Shown piece by piece: positions 45,544-53,894 of a DNA stretch of 64,000 bases. Source of the DNA: Sulfopaludibacter sp963835555. Its GTDB lineage: Bacteria; Acidobacteriota; Terriglobia; Bryobacterales; Bryobacteraceae. The notes beneath the pieces were generated by a model that worked only from the letters and a program-made list of their open reading frames with translations, searched no databases and was not told the origin of the DNA. Position 1 is the stretch's first letter; each line of letters starts with the position of its first letter. The stretch spans positions 124,001 to 188,000 of the forward strand of contig CAWIGC010000019.1 in NCBI GenBank assembly GCA_963835555.1, written 5' to 3'. A program made the position numbers and the translations under genes.

Positions 45544-46386
45544 TCAGGAAGCGGAAGGTCGAGTTCCCCGGGCATACCGTAGCGACTCTTCTCCCAGCAC
45601 TTGAACCAGGGCGATCTCGAGCGCCTTGGCTTCATGCGTCCGTTCGGTGGCCAGACTCTTCAGCTTGATGGCGTAGCGGGCTACGTTGATGCCGTCGCGC
45701 ACGGTGTAGCGCTCGTCGGCGGCGTGCGCCATCTGCAGGAAATCCGTTACGTAAGTAAGGATGCGCTCCTCGGCGAAGGGCAGATTCTCCTTAAGGATGT
45801 GATACTCTTCATCGCGCTCGGGAAAGTCGATGAAGATCTGCGGCTGCAGCCGGGAATGGATGTACTCGGGCAGTTCGAAGGTGGACGCATCGTCATTCAT
45901 GGTGGCGACCATGCGAAACTGCGGATGCGCCTTGATCTTGATGCCGGCGACGATCGATTCCACGTAGCGGCGGTTATCCAGCAGGGGCGCCAGGCTGGCC
46001 CAGCTCTTCTCGCTCATCCGGTTGCCTTCGTCCAGGATGGCGATGCCGCCGCGGATCATGGCGGTAACCAGAGGGGATGCCACGTAGCGCAGGCTGCCTT
46101 CGCCCTGAATCACGGGCGTCACGAGCAGGTCTTCGGGGCGGGTGTCCAGGGTGGCCTGCACGATGTAGACGTCGCGCCCCATGCGGCGTCCAGCGGCGTA
46201 TGCCAGCGTGGTTTTTCCGACTCCGGGCTTGCCCAGAAGCCGCGGATTCATCGGCAGATCCTGGTCGTTCACTACCATCCAGGCCGCCAGCAACTGGCGC
46301 ATCAGTTCGTCTTGCCCCACCCATTGCACCGCGAGTTCGTCCGGGTGGGCCAGATGCAGTATGACGCCTTCGATCTCGACGGTCAT
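45544..46386 (-). CDS. MoxR-type AAA ATPase
   Basis: 280 residues from the ATG at 46386 (GTG 46404 also possible). Walker A LLGKPGVGKTTLAYAAGRRM, Walker B RGGIAILDEGNRMSEKSWAS, sensor-1 FRMVATMNDDASTFELPEY, and arginine-finger region SRLQPQIFIDFPERDEEY. The order and spacing are those of MoxR/RavA-like AAA+ chaperones, which usually remodel a partner encoded next door. It starts 49-66 bp after the DUF2802-like flagellar gene on the same strand and overlaps the TraB/ChaN-like gene, so it is at the tail of the flagellar operon. The expected VWA-domain partner is absent. Confidence 0.85.
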   Translation of the reverse strand: MTVEIEGVILHLAHPDELAVQWVGQDELMRQLLAAWMVVNDQDLPMNPRLLGKPGVGKTTLAYAAGRRMGRDVYIVQATLDTRPEDLLVTPVIQGEGSLRYVASPLVTAMIRGGIAILDEGNRMSEKSWASLAPLLDNRRYVESIVAGIKIKAHPQFRMVATMNDDASTFELPEYIHSRLQPQIFIDFPERDEEYHILKENLPFAEERILTYVTDFLQMAHAADERYTVRDGINVARYAIKLKSLATERTHEAKALEIALVQVLGEESLRYARGTRPSAS

Positions 46387-46452
46387 ACCCATTATTATGG
46401 GCACAGGCCCGAGTGGAAAGGATACCTCGAAGAAGCGATTTCCGCCTAAAAG

Positions 46453-46839
46453 CTAAAGATTGCCGATGACAATGCGATCGACCTTGAGCAGCAGTTCGAC
46501 TTCCTGGAGTGGCAGTTCCAGCGTGGCGGCGATCTGGGCAGGGGAAGTGCCGCGACGGTTGAGGCGCAGCGCCTGCGACCGTTTGGCCAGGTTCAAGCCG
46601 TTTCGCGGAGCGGCGGCAAGCAGCGGCTGGGAAGGTTGCCCGTCGCGGATTTGCGACGCCAGGTTCTCCAGATCTGAGCGAAGCGCCTGCACAGCGGACG
46701 CCAGTTCATTGTCGCCGGTCTGCCGTTTGCTGCCTTTCCGCGCCACCGAACGCACCAGGCAGAGAGCCGTCGCGGCCAGGACCAGGGCTAAAAGCGCTAA
46801 CAACGAGAGCCCCCCCAAGGTGAGGGTTAGGGGGGTCAT
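46453..46839 (-). CDS. Membrane-anchored DUF2802-like flagellar-locus protein
   Basis: 128 residues. ATG at 46839 overlaps the FliN-like stop (ATGA). One N-terminal helix (LGGLSLLALLALVLAATALC), a short coiled coil (ELASAVQALRSDLENLASQI) and a C-terminal HTH-like segment (QALRLNRRGTSPAQIAATLE, LPLQEVELLLKVDRIV). This three-part layout and the place next to flagellar genes match DUF2802 proteins of polar-flagellate bacteria, whose role is not defined. Probably a cytoplasmic-facing membrane protein. Confidence 0.6.
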   Translation of the reverse strand: MTPLTLTLGGLSLLALLALVLAATALCLVRSVARKGSKRQTGDNELASAVQALRSDLENLASQIRDGQPSQPLLAAAPRNGLNLAKRSQALRLNRRGTSPAQIAATLELPLQEVELLLKVDRIVIGNL

Positions 46840-47717
46840 TTCAAGCTCCTCAGGCGATCCTGCCGGCTGGCGATTTCCTGGATTCTGACACCATAATTTC
46901 CATCGACCACTACCACTTCGCCGCGCGCAATCAGGCATTCATTCACCAGCACCTCCACCTGATCGTTGACGCCGCGATTGAGTTCCACGATGGACCCGGT
47001 GGTCAGCTTGAGCACGTCTTTCATGGGAAGTTGGGCTTTGCCGAACGAGATGCTGATGGGCAGTTCGACATCCATCAACAGTTCCATGGTGCGGGAAGCC
47101 GCCGGTATGCGGCTCGCATCGTCCATTTCCGGCTCAGTTCGCAGCGGAGACTGTTTCGGGGTCTCAGCAGGACGTGGAGGCGCGGAGATGGTCTCCACGA
47201 GTCTGGGTCCGAGCGTCACCAGAAAGGGAGCCAGGGGTGCGTCACCGAAGGTCATGGAAACCGACGCCCACTCCCGGACTTCCGCATCAGGAGCCTGCTC
47301 GGCGCCGGAATCGCAAGTAACCTCGTGTCCGACCATCGAGCCGATGGAGCGCGCCATGACGGACAACGACTGGCCGAGGATCTCGAACCAGGTGTTCTTG
47401 GCCTCGCTGGATTCGACGGTTTCCAGCCCCGCAGCCTTCAACGTTAAGGTTCCGGCATATTCCCACGTGGCACGAGGCACCCCCACCCACGCCAGCAAAT
47501 CGGGCGATGATTGGAACGACTGCTGCCACCACAAATAGTCCGCGGGATCAGTTGCAACCTCGGACAGCGGCCCGGTGACATATTGCCAGTGGATTTCCGG
47601 CCTCTGGTCGGTCATCGATTCCAGAACCTGCGCGAGGGACTCACTCCATTGGTCCAAAAGGTTGCGCGCGTTCGGCGCAGTACTCATTTGGGCGTTGGTC
47701 GGGTCTTCGCTGCTCAT
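46836..47717 (-). CDS. FliY-like motor switch protein: FliN domain with N-terminal extension
   Basis: 293 residues from ATG 47717. C-terminal about 80 residues are a complete FliN/SpoA domain (MDVELPISISFGKAQLPMKD, LTTGSIVELNRGVNDQVEVL, RGEVVVVDGNYGVRIQEI). The N-terminal 190 residues are not FliM; a helix KNTWFEILGQSLSVMARSIG could be a degenerate CheC-like helix, which would make it FliY-like. Overlaps fliA upstream and the DUF2802-like gene downstream by 4 bp each. A second, short FliN is encoded at 54926-55171. It would sit in the C-ring at the base of the flagellum. Confidence 0.82.
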   Translation of the reverse strand: MSSEDPTNAQMSTAPNARNLLDQWSESLAQVLESMTDQRPEIHWQYVTGPLSEVATDPADYLWWQQSFQSSPDLLAWVGVPRATWEYAGTLTLKAAGLETVESSEAKNTWFEILGQSLSVMARSIGSMVGHEVTCDSGAEQAPDAEVREWASVSMTFGDAPLAPFLVTLGPRLVETISAPPRPAETPKQSPLRTEPEMDDASRIPAASRTMELLMDVELPISISFGKAQLPMKDVLKLTTGSIVELNRGVNDQVEVLVNECLIARGEVVVVDGNYGVRIQEIASRQDRLRSLK

Positions 47718-48466
47718 ACTAATGCCATACCCCTGGTGGCCGGCCACTGGGCGCGCAATTGAGTGCGTAGCCGCAGAATTGCCTGCGACTTCAGTTGCGA
47801 AATGCGCGACTCGTGAAGGTTTACCACCTCGGCAATCTCGCGAAGCGTCAGATCGTCGTGATAATAGAGACTCAGAACGGTCTGCTCGATTTTAGGGATC
47901 TCCTGGATTCCCGCCGCCAGCAGGCGCTCCAACTCGGAGCGCTCCAGCAACGTGGAGGGTAGATTGTCGTCAGTCTCGGCAACATAGTGGAGCAGATCTT
48001 TCCCCTGGTCATTGCCTGCATATTCAATGCTGGCGATGTTCAGGCCGCGAATCTCGACCAGCCACTGGTGATACTCTTCGAGAGAGATTTCCAGTTGGAC
48101 AGCGATCTCCTCTTCGGTGGGACAGCGCTTGAGAACCTGTTCCGCGGCGGCAATGGCCGATTCGATCTGCTTGGCTTTGCGCCGCTTCTGCCGGGGCGCC
48201 CAATCGAGTCCGCGCAGGCTGTCCAGAATGGCGCCGCGGATCTTGTACTCGGCGTATGTCTTCAGCTTGACGTTATGAGCGGGATCGAAGTTGTCGATCG
48301 CCGAGATCAGCCCGATGACACCGGTGGAAACCAGGTCGTCCAAGCTGATGTTCTCCGGCAATCGTTCCTGAATTCGCCGGGCAATCAAGCGCACCTGGGG
48401 CAGATGCTCGAGAATAAGCCTTTCACGTTCGACGTCGTCCATCACTGGCACCGCATACGAATACAT
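47714..48466 (-). CDS. fliA: Flagellar sigma-28 factor FliA
   Basis: 250 residues. Region 2 LDDLVSTGVIGLISAIDNFD and LKTYAEYKIRGAILDSLRGL, sigma-28 linker DWAPRQKRRKAKQIESAIA, region 3 CPTEEEIAVQLEISLEEYHQ, and region 4 helix-turn-helix LTLREIAEVVNLHESRISQL. This is the FliA/WhiG pattern. It would read the TAAAGTTT/GCCGAT promoters at 42.3 kb. ATG at 48466; an internal ATG at 48442 is possible. Overlaps the FliY-like gene by 4 bp and lies 23 bp after flhF. Confidence 0.96.
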   Translation of the reverse strand: MYSYAVPVMDDVERERLILEHLPQVRLIARRIQERLPENISLDDLVSTGVIGLISAIDNFDPAHNVKLKTYAEYKIRGAILDSLRGLDWAPRQKRRKAKQIESAIAAAEQVLKRCPTEEEIAVQLEISLEEYHQWLVEIRGLNIASIEYAGNDQGKDLLHYVAETDDNLPSTLLERSELERLLAAGIQEIPKIEQTVLSLYYHDDLTLREIAEVVNLHESRISQLKSQAILRLRTQLRAQWPATRGMALV

Positions 48467-48489
48467 ACTCTTCTGCCGTTAAAGGGCAG

Positions 48490-49641
48490 CTATGCCGCCG
48501 ACCGTGACCGGCCGGATGGGCTGCCGAGAATCAGTTCGATGAGCCGCCTCGGGGTGACGGCTTCGAGGTCTTCCGGTATCCGCTGTCCATGCGAAAAGAA
48601 CGATAGCGGCTTACCCGTTCGCGCCGCTTCGTTGAGGATCGGGCCGAACGAACCAGTCTCATCCAGCTTGGTGAACAGAAGCCTCTGAGGTTGGAAAGCC
48701 TGGAATGAATCGACCACACGGGATAGATCGGCGGATTTCATGGAAGCCGATAGGACCAGGTGCGTATCGATGTCCGGCCGGGTAGCCAGAAAGCGCGCAA
48801 GACCACTCGACTCGCCTAACTCCCCCGCGCTGAGGCCGGGCGTATCGATAAAGATCAACTCCTTGCCGCGATTCTCCTCGATGGCCTGTGCCAGCGCCGT
48901 CGTGGTTTCCAGCACCTGGAACCCTACCCCCAGAATCGCTGCGTACGAGCGCAACTGTTCCGCTGCAGCCACGCGGTAGGTATCCGCGGAGAGCAACAGC
49001 ACGGGGCGCCGGCTGGCCAGCCCGTAGTTCACCGCCAGTTTCACCAGCGTGGTGGTCTTTCCCGACCCCGGCGGACCGACCAGAGCGACAATCCGGGGTT
49101 TGGCATCGCCTTTCCCCAGGAGGGGTTGCGCGCCAAAACGCGATTCCAGTTCCTCCACCAGCGCTCGCTGAAAGAGCGTTCCGTCGCGCCGTACGTGGGT
49201 GCGGGGTTGGGCCGTATGGACCTCGCCCAGACGGGATTCCGCCGCCTCGACAATCTCCCGCGCCAGCTCCGGAGCCACTTCCGCGGCAGCCAGTGTCGCA
49301 TAGCCGTCGGAAACCGTCGGGGAAGCGCCGGGCCATTGGGCCGGCCCGAATGCGCTCCTGGTGAGCACCCTTCGCATGCCTTCCAATTCCTTTTTAAGAT
49401 CCGCCACTTCAGCCGAGAGCCGGTCACCCGCTCCACCGTTTATCGCCGTGTCGCGGTGGGGCGATTCGCCCAGCGCATCGCTGGGCGCGTCAATCGCAAA
49501 AACCACTTCATAGGCGCCTAAATGTACGGCTTCGGATGGCGATTTGCGGCTGTTCACCAGCATGGCTTCCGGCCCAAGTTCGCGTCGTGCCTGGGCCATG
49601 GCGTCTTCAATCGACTGCGCGTAATAGGATTTGATCGTCAT
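48490..49641 (-). CDS. flhF: Flagellar SRP-like GTPase FlhF
   Basis: 383 residues. N-terminus MTIKSYYAQSIEDAMAQARR is typical of FlhF, followed by a variable linker and the SRP-GTPase: G1 ALVGPPGSGKTTTLVKLAVN, G2 LLLSADTYRVAAAEQLRSYA, G3 IFIDTPGLS, G4 LFTKLDETGSFGPILNEA. It sets flagellar number and position. The usual MinD-like partner FlhG is not between flhF and fliA here or elsewhere in the window. 63 bp after flhA. Confidence 0.96.
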   Translation of the reverse strand: MTIKSYYAQSIEDAMAQARRELGPEAMLVNSRKSPSEAVHLGAYEVVFAIDAPSDALGESPHRDTAINGGAGDRLSAEVADLKKELEGMRRVLTRSAFGPAQWPGASPTVSDGYATLAAAEVAPELAREIVEAAESRLGEVHTAQPRTHVRRDGTLFQRALVEELESRFGAQPLLGKGDAKPRIVALVGPPGSGKTTTLVKLAVNYGLASRRPVLLLSADTYRVAAAEQLRSYAAILGVGFQVLETTTALAQAIEENRGKELIFIDTPGLSAGELGESSGLARFLATRPDIDTHLVLSASMKSADLSRVVDSFQAFQPQRLLFTKLDETGSFGPILNEAARTGKPLSFFSHGQRIPEDLEAVTPRRLIELILGSPSGRSRSAA

Positions 49642-49704
49642 CTGTCTTCCCCGGTCTCGCGGTCTTGTGATCTATCGTCATGTCCCGCGGAATTCTGTAG
49701 GGCG

Positions 49705-51786
49705 TCATGGAATGTTCCCCAACGTCTGGATCCGCTGCCCCGGTGGCACTTCGTTATGCGCCAGGAAGAACAGGTTGGGAATGGAAGATTCCGTGATCTG
49801 GCGCAAGAAGTAGCGCGCTCCCGTGGAAGTGATCGCAGCCACCGGCGTTTCCGGCGAGATAACCCGGCTGGAGATGCGGTTCAGAATTTCGCGTAGGGCT
49901 TGGGGCGCCAGGGTCAGGTGACTGTTCTGCTCCCCGTGCTCTACCGCGGCTTCAATCGCCTGTTCGATGGATGGGTCGAGGAACCAGGCGGGCAGTTCGC
50001 CGGTACGAGTCAAATACGGCTTGACCACGGTGCGCCGGACGGCCTGGCGCACGTACTCGGTCAACAAAACCGGGTTGCGCGTGGCCGAGGCGGCTTCACC
50101 GAGAGCTTCGAGAATCGAAACCGCATCGCGGATCGAGACCCGCTCGCGCAGCAGGTTTTGCAGGACGCGCTGTACCGCGGCCAAGGGGAGCAGTTTGGGG
50201 ACCAGATCCTCAACGACTTTAGGATGCTCGACGCTGACCCGGTCGAGCAGGCGCTTGGCGTCCTGCCGTGAAAACAGCTCGTAGGCGTGGCGACGGACGA
50301 GTTCGGAGACATGCGTTCCCAGTACGCTAATGCTGTCCACCACCGTATAGCCGGCGTTGCGAGCCCGTTCGGCGCGATCTTTGGGGATCCACAATGCGCT
50401 CATACCGAACGCGGGCTCGCGCGTGGGCTGCCCTTCCACCTTGGCATCGGTCTGGCCGGTGGGAATGGCCAACTCGCACCCTTGCGGCAGTTCGAAACGC
50501 GAAACTTCGACGCCCTTCAGCAGGATGACGTACTCGCGGCCGCGCAGGGAAAGATTATCAGTCACGCGCACCGGCGGAAGCACATAGCCAAGATCAGTGG
50601 CGAGTTGCTTGCGAATCGCCGAAATGCGCCGCAGGAGGGCCGAATCCTGCCCCCCCTCGACCACACCGACCAAGCCGAGCCCGACTTCTATGGCCAATGG
50701 TTCCACGCGCAGCAGAGTCTCCACATTCTCCTTGGGAGCAGCAGGTTTTATGTCCGCGGGCGCCACGGCACTCGCCAGTTCTTTCCGGCGCATCCGCCAA
50801 CCCGCCACTCCGGCTCCGCCTCCCAGCAGCAGGAATGGAGCAATGGGCATTCCCGGCAGGGCTCCCAAGGCAATGAGCACACCTCCGGCGAGCATCAGGG
50901 GCTGGGAATTGCCGAAGATCTGGTGCTGAAATTCCGCTCCCAGGCGCACGTCGGAGCTGGCGCGTGTGACAATCAGCCCGCCGGAAATGGAGATCATCAG
51001 CGCCGGGATCACCGTCACCAGGCCATCGCCAATGGTAAGGACCGTATACGTTTCGATGGCTTTCTGGAGGTCCATGCCGTGCTGCAGCACGCCGATCAGA
51101 AAGCCGGCAATGATGTTGATCACGGTGATCAGGATGCTGGCCACCGCGTCGCGCTGAGTGAACCGTGACGCACCGTCCATGGCGCCGTAGAATTCGGCTT
51201 CAGTGGAGAGTTGCTTGCGTCGCCGCTTGGCCTCGATTTCATCGATCAGTCCGGCATTCAGGTCGGCATCGATGGCCATTTGCTTGCCAGGCAGGGCGTC
51301 CAACGTGAAGCGCGCGGTCACCTCGGAGATGCGGACCGCGCCGTGATTGATCACGACGTATTGAATAGCGATGAGGACCAGAAAAATCACCGCCCCGATT
51401 ACATAGTTACCGCCCACCACGAAGCTGCCGAACGCGCCGATGACCTGGCCGGCGGCGGAAGTGCCGGTGTTTCCATTGAGCAGAATCAGGCGCGATGAGG
51501 AGATGTTCAGAGCGAGACGGAACAGGGTCAACAGGAGCAGCGTGGTGGGGAATGAGGTGAACTCGACCGGTTTTACGAGGTAGAGGGCCACCATCAGCAC
51601 CGTCACCGACAGAAGGATATCGGCAACAATAAGCAGGTCCAGAATAAAGCCGGGCAGCGGCGTGATCAGTGCCATGACGATGCCCAGCACGGCAATCGGC
51701 ATGGCCATCTCGCCCAGCATCTTGAGCGGCAGATTAAGGAGCCACCGGGGTGTGGCGGGGGAAGGGAGGGTGTTGGCAGGCGTCAT
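49705..51786 (-). CDS. flhA: Flagellar export gate protein FlhA
   Basis: 693 residues, full length. Eight membrane helices in the first 330 residues with the strongly conserved VEFTSFPTTLLLLTLFRLAL and NISSSRLILL, cytoplasmic loop DALPGKQMAIDADLNAGLID plus AKRRRKQLSTEAEFYGAMDG, and the soluble C-terminal export domain (LRGREYVILLKGVEVSRFEL, LSELVRRHAYELFSRQDAKR-like segment near residue 480, GARYFLRQITESSIPNLFFL). Forms the nonameric ring of the export gate. 4 bp after flhB on the same strand. Confidence 0.97.
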   Translation of the reverse strand: MTPANTLPSPATPRWLLNLPLKMLGEMAMPIAVLGIVMALITPLPGFILDLLIVADILLSVTVLMVALYLVKPVEFTSFPTTLLLLTLFRLALNISSSRLILLNGNTGTSAAGQVIGAFGSFVVGGNYVIGAVIFLVLIAIQYVVINHGAVRISEVTARFTLDALPGKQMAIDADLNAGLIDEIEAKRRRKQLSTEAEFYGAMDGASRFTQRDAVASILITVINIIAGFLIGVLQHGMDLQKAIETYTVLTIGDGLVTVIPALMISISGGLIVTRASSDVRLGAEFQHQIFGNSQPLMLAGGVLIALGALPGMPIAPFLLLGGGAGVAGWRMRRKELASAVAPADIKPAAPKENVETLLRVEPLAIEVGLGLVGVVEGGQDSALLRRISAIRKQLATDLGYVLPPVRVTDNLSLRGREYVILLKGVEVSRFELPQGCELAIPTGQTDAKVEGQPTREPAFGMSALWIPKDRAERARNAGYTVVDSISVLGTHVSELVRRHAYELFSRQDAKRLLDRVSVEHPKVVEDLVPKLLPLAAVQRVLQNLLRERVSIRDAVSILEALGEAASATRNPVLLTEYVRQAVRRTVVKPYLTRTGELPAWFLDPSIEQAIEAAVEHGEQNSHLTLAPQALREILNRISSRVISPETPVAAITSTGARYFLRQITESSIPNLFFLAHNEVPPGQRIQTLGNIP

Positions 51787-51790
51787 GGGG

Positions 51791-52855
51791 TCAACCGGGC
51801 AGCTTCCCGTTCATGAGTTTGAAAATGTAGGCGAGAATCTCGGCGACGGCGCGGTAGAGGTGCGCCGGGATTTCCTGCCCGACGTCCACGGACTTGTAGA
51901 GGGCTTGCGCCAGAGGTGGGTTTTCGATGATCGGGACCTGGTTTTCCACGGCCTTCTGGCGGATACGGAGCGCCAGGTAATTCTTGCCCTTGGCAATGAC
52001 CATCGGAGCAGACATGCTCTCCAACTGGTAGCGGATGGCCACGGCGTAATGCGTGGGATTGACGATCACCGCAGTAGCCGTGGGTATTTCCTTCATCATG
52101 TTGCGGCGCGCACGGTCGCGTTGCAGCCGGCGAATCCGCTGCTTCATCTGCGGATTGCCTTCCACATCTTTGATCTCGTCGCGGATTTCCTGCTTGCTCA
52201 TCTTCAGGTCCCGCTTGTGGCGCTGCATCTGCCGGTAAAGGTCCACCGCTCCAAAGAGAAAAAATGCCCCGGCGGCTTTCCAGAACAGGTCCATCAGGGA
52301 CGACGCAATAAGCGCGAAACCACTCTCCACACTCTCCAGGGGAAGAGACAGGAAAGCATCCAGCTTGTCGCGAGCGATCACATATACGGCCCAGAGAAAA
52401 ACGGGTAACAGGACGACAGCCTGCAGGAGCGCAGGCAGATTCTGCCGCGGCAACTCCTGTAGTCTGGTCAACGGATTGAGGCGCGAGGGGTCCGGCGCCA
52501 GTTTTTTGAGACTCAAGCCAAAGCGTGTGGTCACCAGACGGATCAACAGGGTTGCCACGGCTATGGCAAAGCCACCCACCACGAGCGGCAGGAAGACCTG
52601 TCCGAAAAGTTGCCAGGCGATGTGGGTCAGATCCTCGGGATGAATCTCTCCGGAAAATGCGCGTGCCAGCAGGGCCCGCGTTACGGACCGGAACCCGGCG
52701 AACCACTTGGCGCCACCCCAGCCCAGAAGCGCCAGGAAAACCATAAACTGAAGCGCCGATACCATTTCCCGGGCGGAAGGGAACTGACCTTCCTCGCGCG
52801 CTTTCTCCAGGCGTTTGGGAGTGGCCTGCTCGGTTTGGGAAGAGCGGTCGGGCAT
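51791..52855 (-). CDS. flhB: Flagellar export specificity switch FlhB
   Basis: 354 residues. N-terminal EQATPKRLEKAREEGQFPSA, four membrane helices, FLFGAVDLYRQMQRHKRDLK, conserved KMSKQEIRDEIKDVEGNPQM, and the autocleavage site VIVNPTHYAVAIRYQ, complete as NPTH. The C-terminal FlhB domain (GQEIPAHLYRAVAEILAYIF) is intact. Together with FliK it switches export from hook to filament subunits. It starts 6 bp after fliR. Complete and typical. Confidence 0.97.
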   Translation of the reverse strand: MPDRSSQTEQATPKRLEKAREEGQFPSAREMVSALQFMVFLALLGWGGAKWFAGFRSVTRALLARAFSGEIHPEDLTHIAWQLFGQVFLPLVVGGFAIAVATLLIRLVTTRFGLSLKKLAPDPSRLNPLTRLQELPRQNLPALLQAVVLLPVFLWAVYVIARDKLDAFLSLPLESVESGFALIASSLMDLFWKAAGAFFLFGAVDLYRQMQRHKRDLKMSKQEIRDEIKDVEGNPQMKQRIRRLQRDRARRNMMKEIPTATAVIVNPTHYAVAIRYQLESMSAPMVIAKGKNYLALRIRQKAVENQVPIIENPPLAQALYKSVDVGQEIPAHLYRAVAEILAYIFKLMNGKLPG

Positions 52856-52861
52856 TGGCGG

Positions 52862-53635
52862 TCATATCCCCAGCGTCCGTATCGCGCCCGACCAGCAGTG
52901 CCCGGCCAACTCACCCAGGATGCGGGGGAACAGAGCGGCAATCCAGCTCAGTACCAGCAGGGCAAGCAGCATCTTGGCGGGGAATGCCAGGGACAGGAGT
53001 TGCAGTTGGGAATTCAGACGGCCCATCAACGCCAGGGCCACGTCCACCATCACCAGCAGGGCCACTACCGGCAGCGCCAGGCGGATGCCTACGGAAAACA
53101 GACTGGACGCCAGATGAATCATCGATTCCGCCGAACCGCGCCCTAAGACCCAGGTTCCTGCCGGTATTTTGGCGAGACTCAGGGCGAATAGCCGCAGGAT
53201 TTGACGGTCCAGACCCATGGCGAAGAAGAACATGCCCCCCAGCAGTTGGGCCAGCACCATTAGGATGCCGGAGTCGGCCTGGGTGTTGGGATCGATGGTT
53301 TGTGCGAAAGCGTATCCGGCCTGCAGACCCAGCACCTGAGCGGACAGGGTGAAGGCCTCGAGGACGATGGTCACAGAAACGCCGATGGCAATCCCAATGG
53401 CAGCCTCGGCAGCAGCCCAGGCGGTCAGTGTCGCGGCGGTCAACGATTGCGCTTCCACGATGGGCCACTGCGCCGAGAGCGCCAGGGTGAAACCGATGGC
53501 AAAAGCCACCTTGGCCGGGCCCGCGACCGCGCTCAGACCGGGCAGCGGTACGAAAGCCAGGGCGCCGCTCACACGCGCCAGAACCAGAAGGAACGAGAAT
53601 AGCGTTCCGGTGGAGAGTGTGAGGCTAGCGGGCAT
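52862..53635 (-). CDS. fliR: Flagellar export gate protein FliR
   Basis: 257 residues from ATG 53635 (MPASLTLSTGTLFSFLLVLA). Six hydrophobic helices, conserved VSGALAFVPLPGLSAVAGPA, EAFTLSAQVLGLQAGYAFAQ followed by TIDPNTQADSGILMVLAQLL, and C-terminal LNSQLQLLSLAFPAKMLLAL. Start overlaps the fliQ stop by 11 bp. Part of the FliPQR export pore complex. Confidence 0.96.
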   Translation of the reverse strand: MPASLTLSTGTLFSFLLVLARVSGALAFVPLPGLSAVAGPAKVAFAIGFTLALSAQWPIVEAQSLTAATLTAWAAAEAAIGIAIGVSVTIVLEAFTLSAQVLGLQAGYAFAQTIDPNTQADSGILMVLAQLLGGMFFFAMGLDRQILRLFALSLAKIPAGTWVLGRGSAESMIHLASSLFSVGIRLALPVVALLVMVDVALALMGRLNSQLQLLSLAFPAKMLLALLVLSWIAALFPRILGELAGHCWSGAIRTLGI

Positions 53636-53894
53636 AGCGGCCCAGATTTCCGAAAAGAGCGATGGCGTACGACATCGTTCTTTGCAACATCCAGGGCATG
53701 AGGAGCAGCATTCCGCCCAGAAATACCAGCAGGCGCGGAATGGTACTGAAGGCGTTGTCCTGCATCGAGGTGGCAATCTGCACCAGGCTGACGGCGATGC
53801 CCGCGATGAAGCCGATGGCGAGCAGCGGCGCGGCGAGCCAGAATGCCGTCATCAGGGTGTCCCGCATGAGTTGCACGACGGTATCGGGTGTCAT
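53625..53894 (-). CDS. fliQ: Flagellar export gate protein FliQ
   Basis: 89 residues, two membrane helices. Conserved VVQLMRDTLMTAFWLAAPLL, GIAVSLVQIATSMQDNAFST and PRLLVFLGGMLLLMPWMLQR, matching FliQ along its whole length. Overlaps fliP by 4 bp and fliR by 11 bp. Inner-membrane export channel component. Confidence 0.96.
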   Translation of the reverse strand: MTPDTVVQLMRDTLMTAFWLAAPLLAIGFIAGIAVSLVQIATSMQDNAFSTIPRLLVFLGGMLLLMPWMLQRTMSYAIALFGNLGRYAR

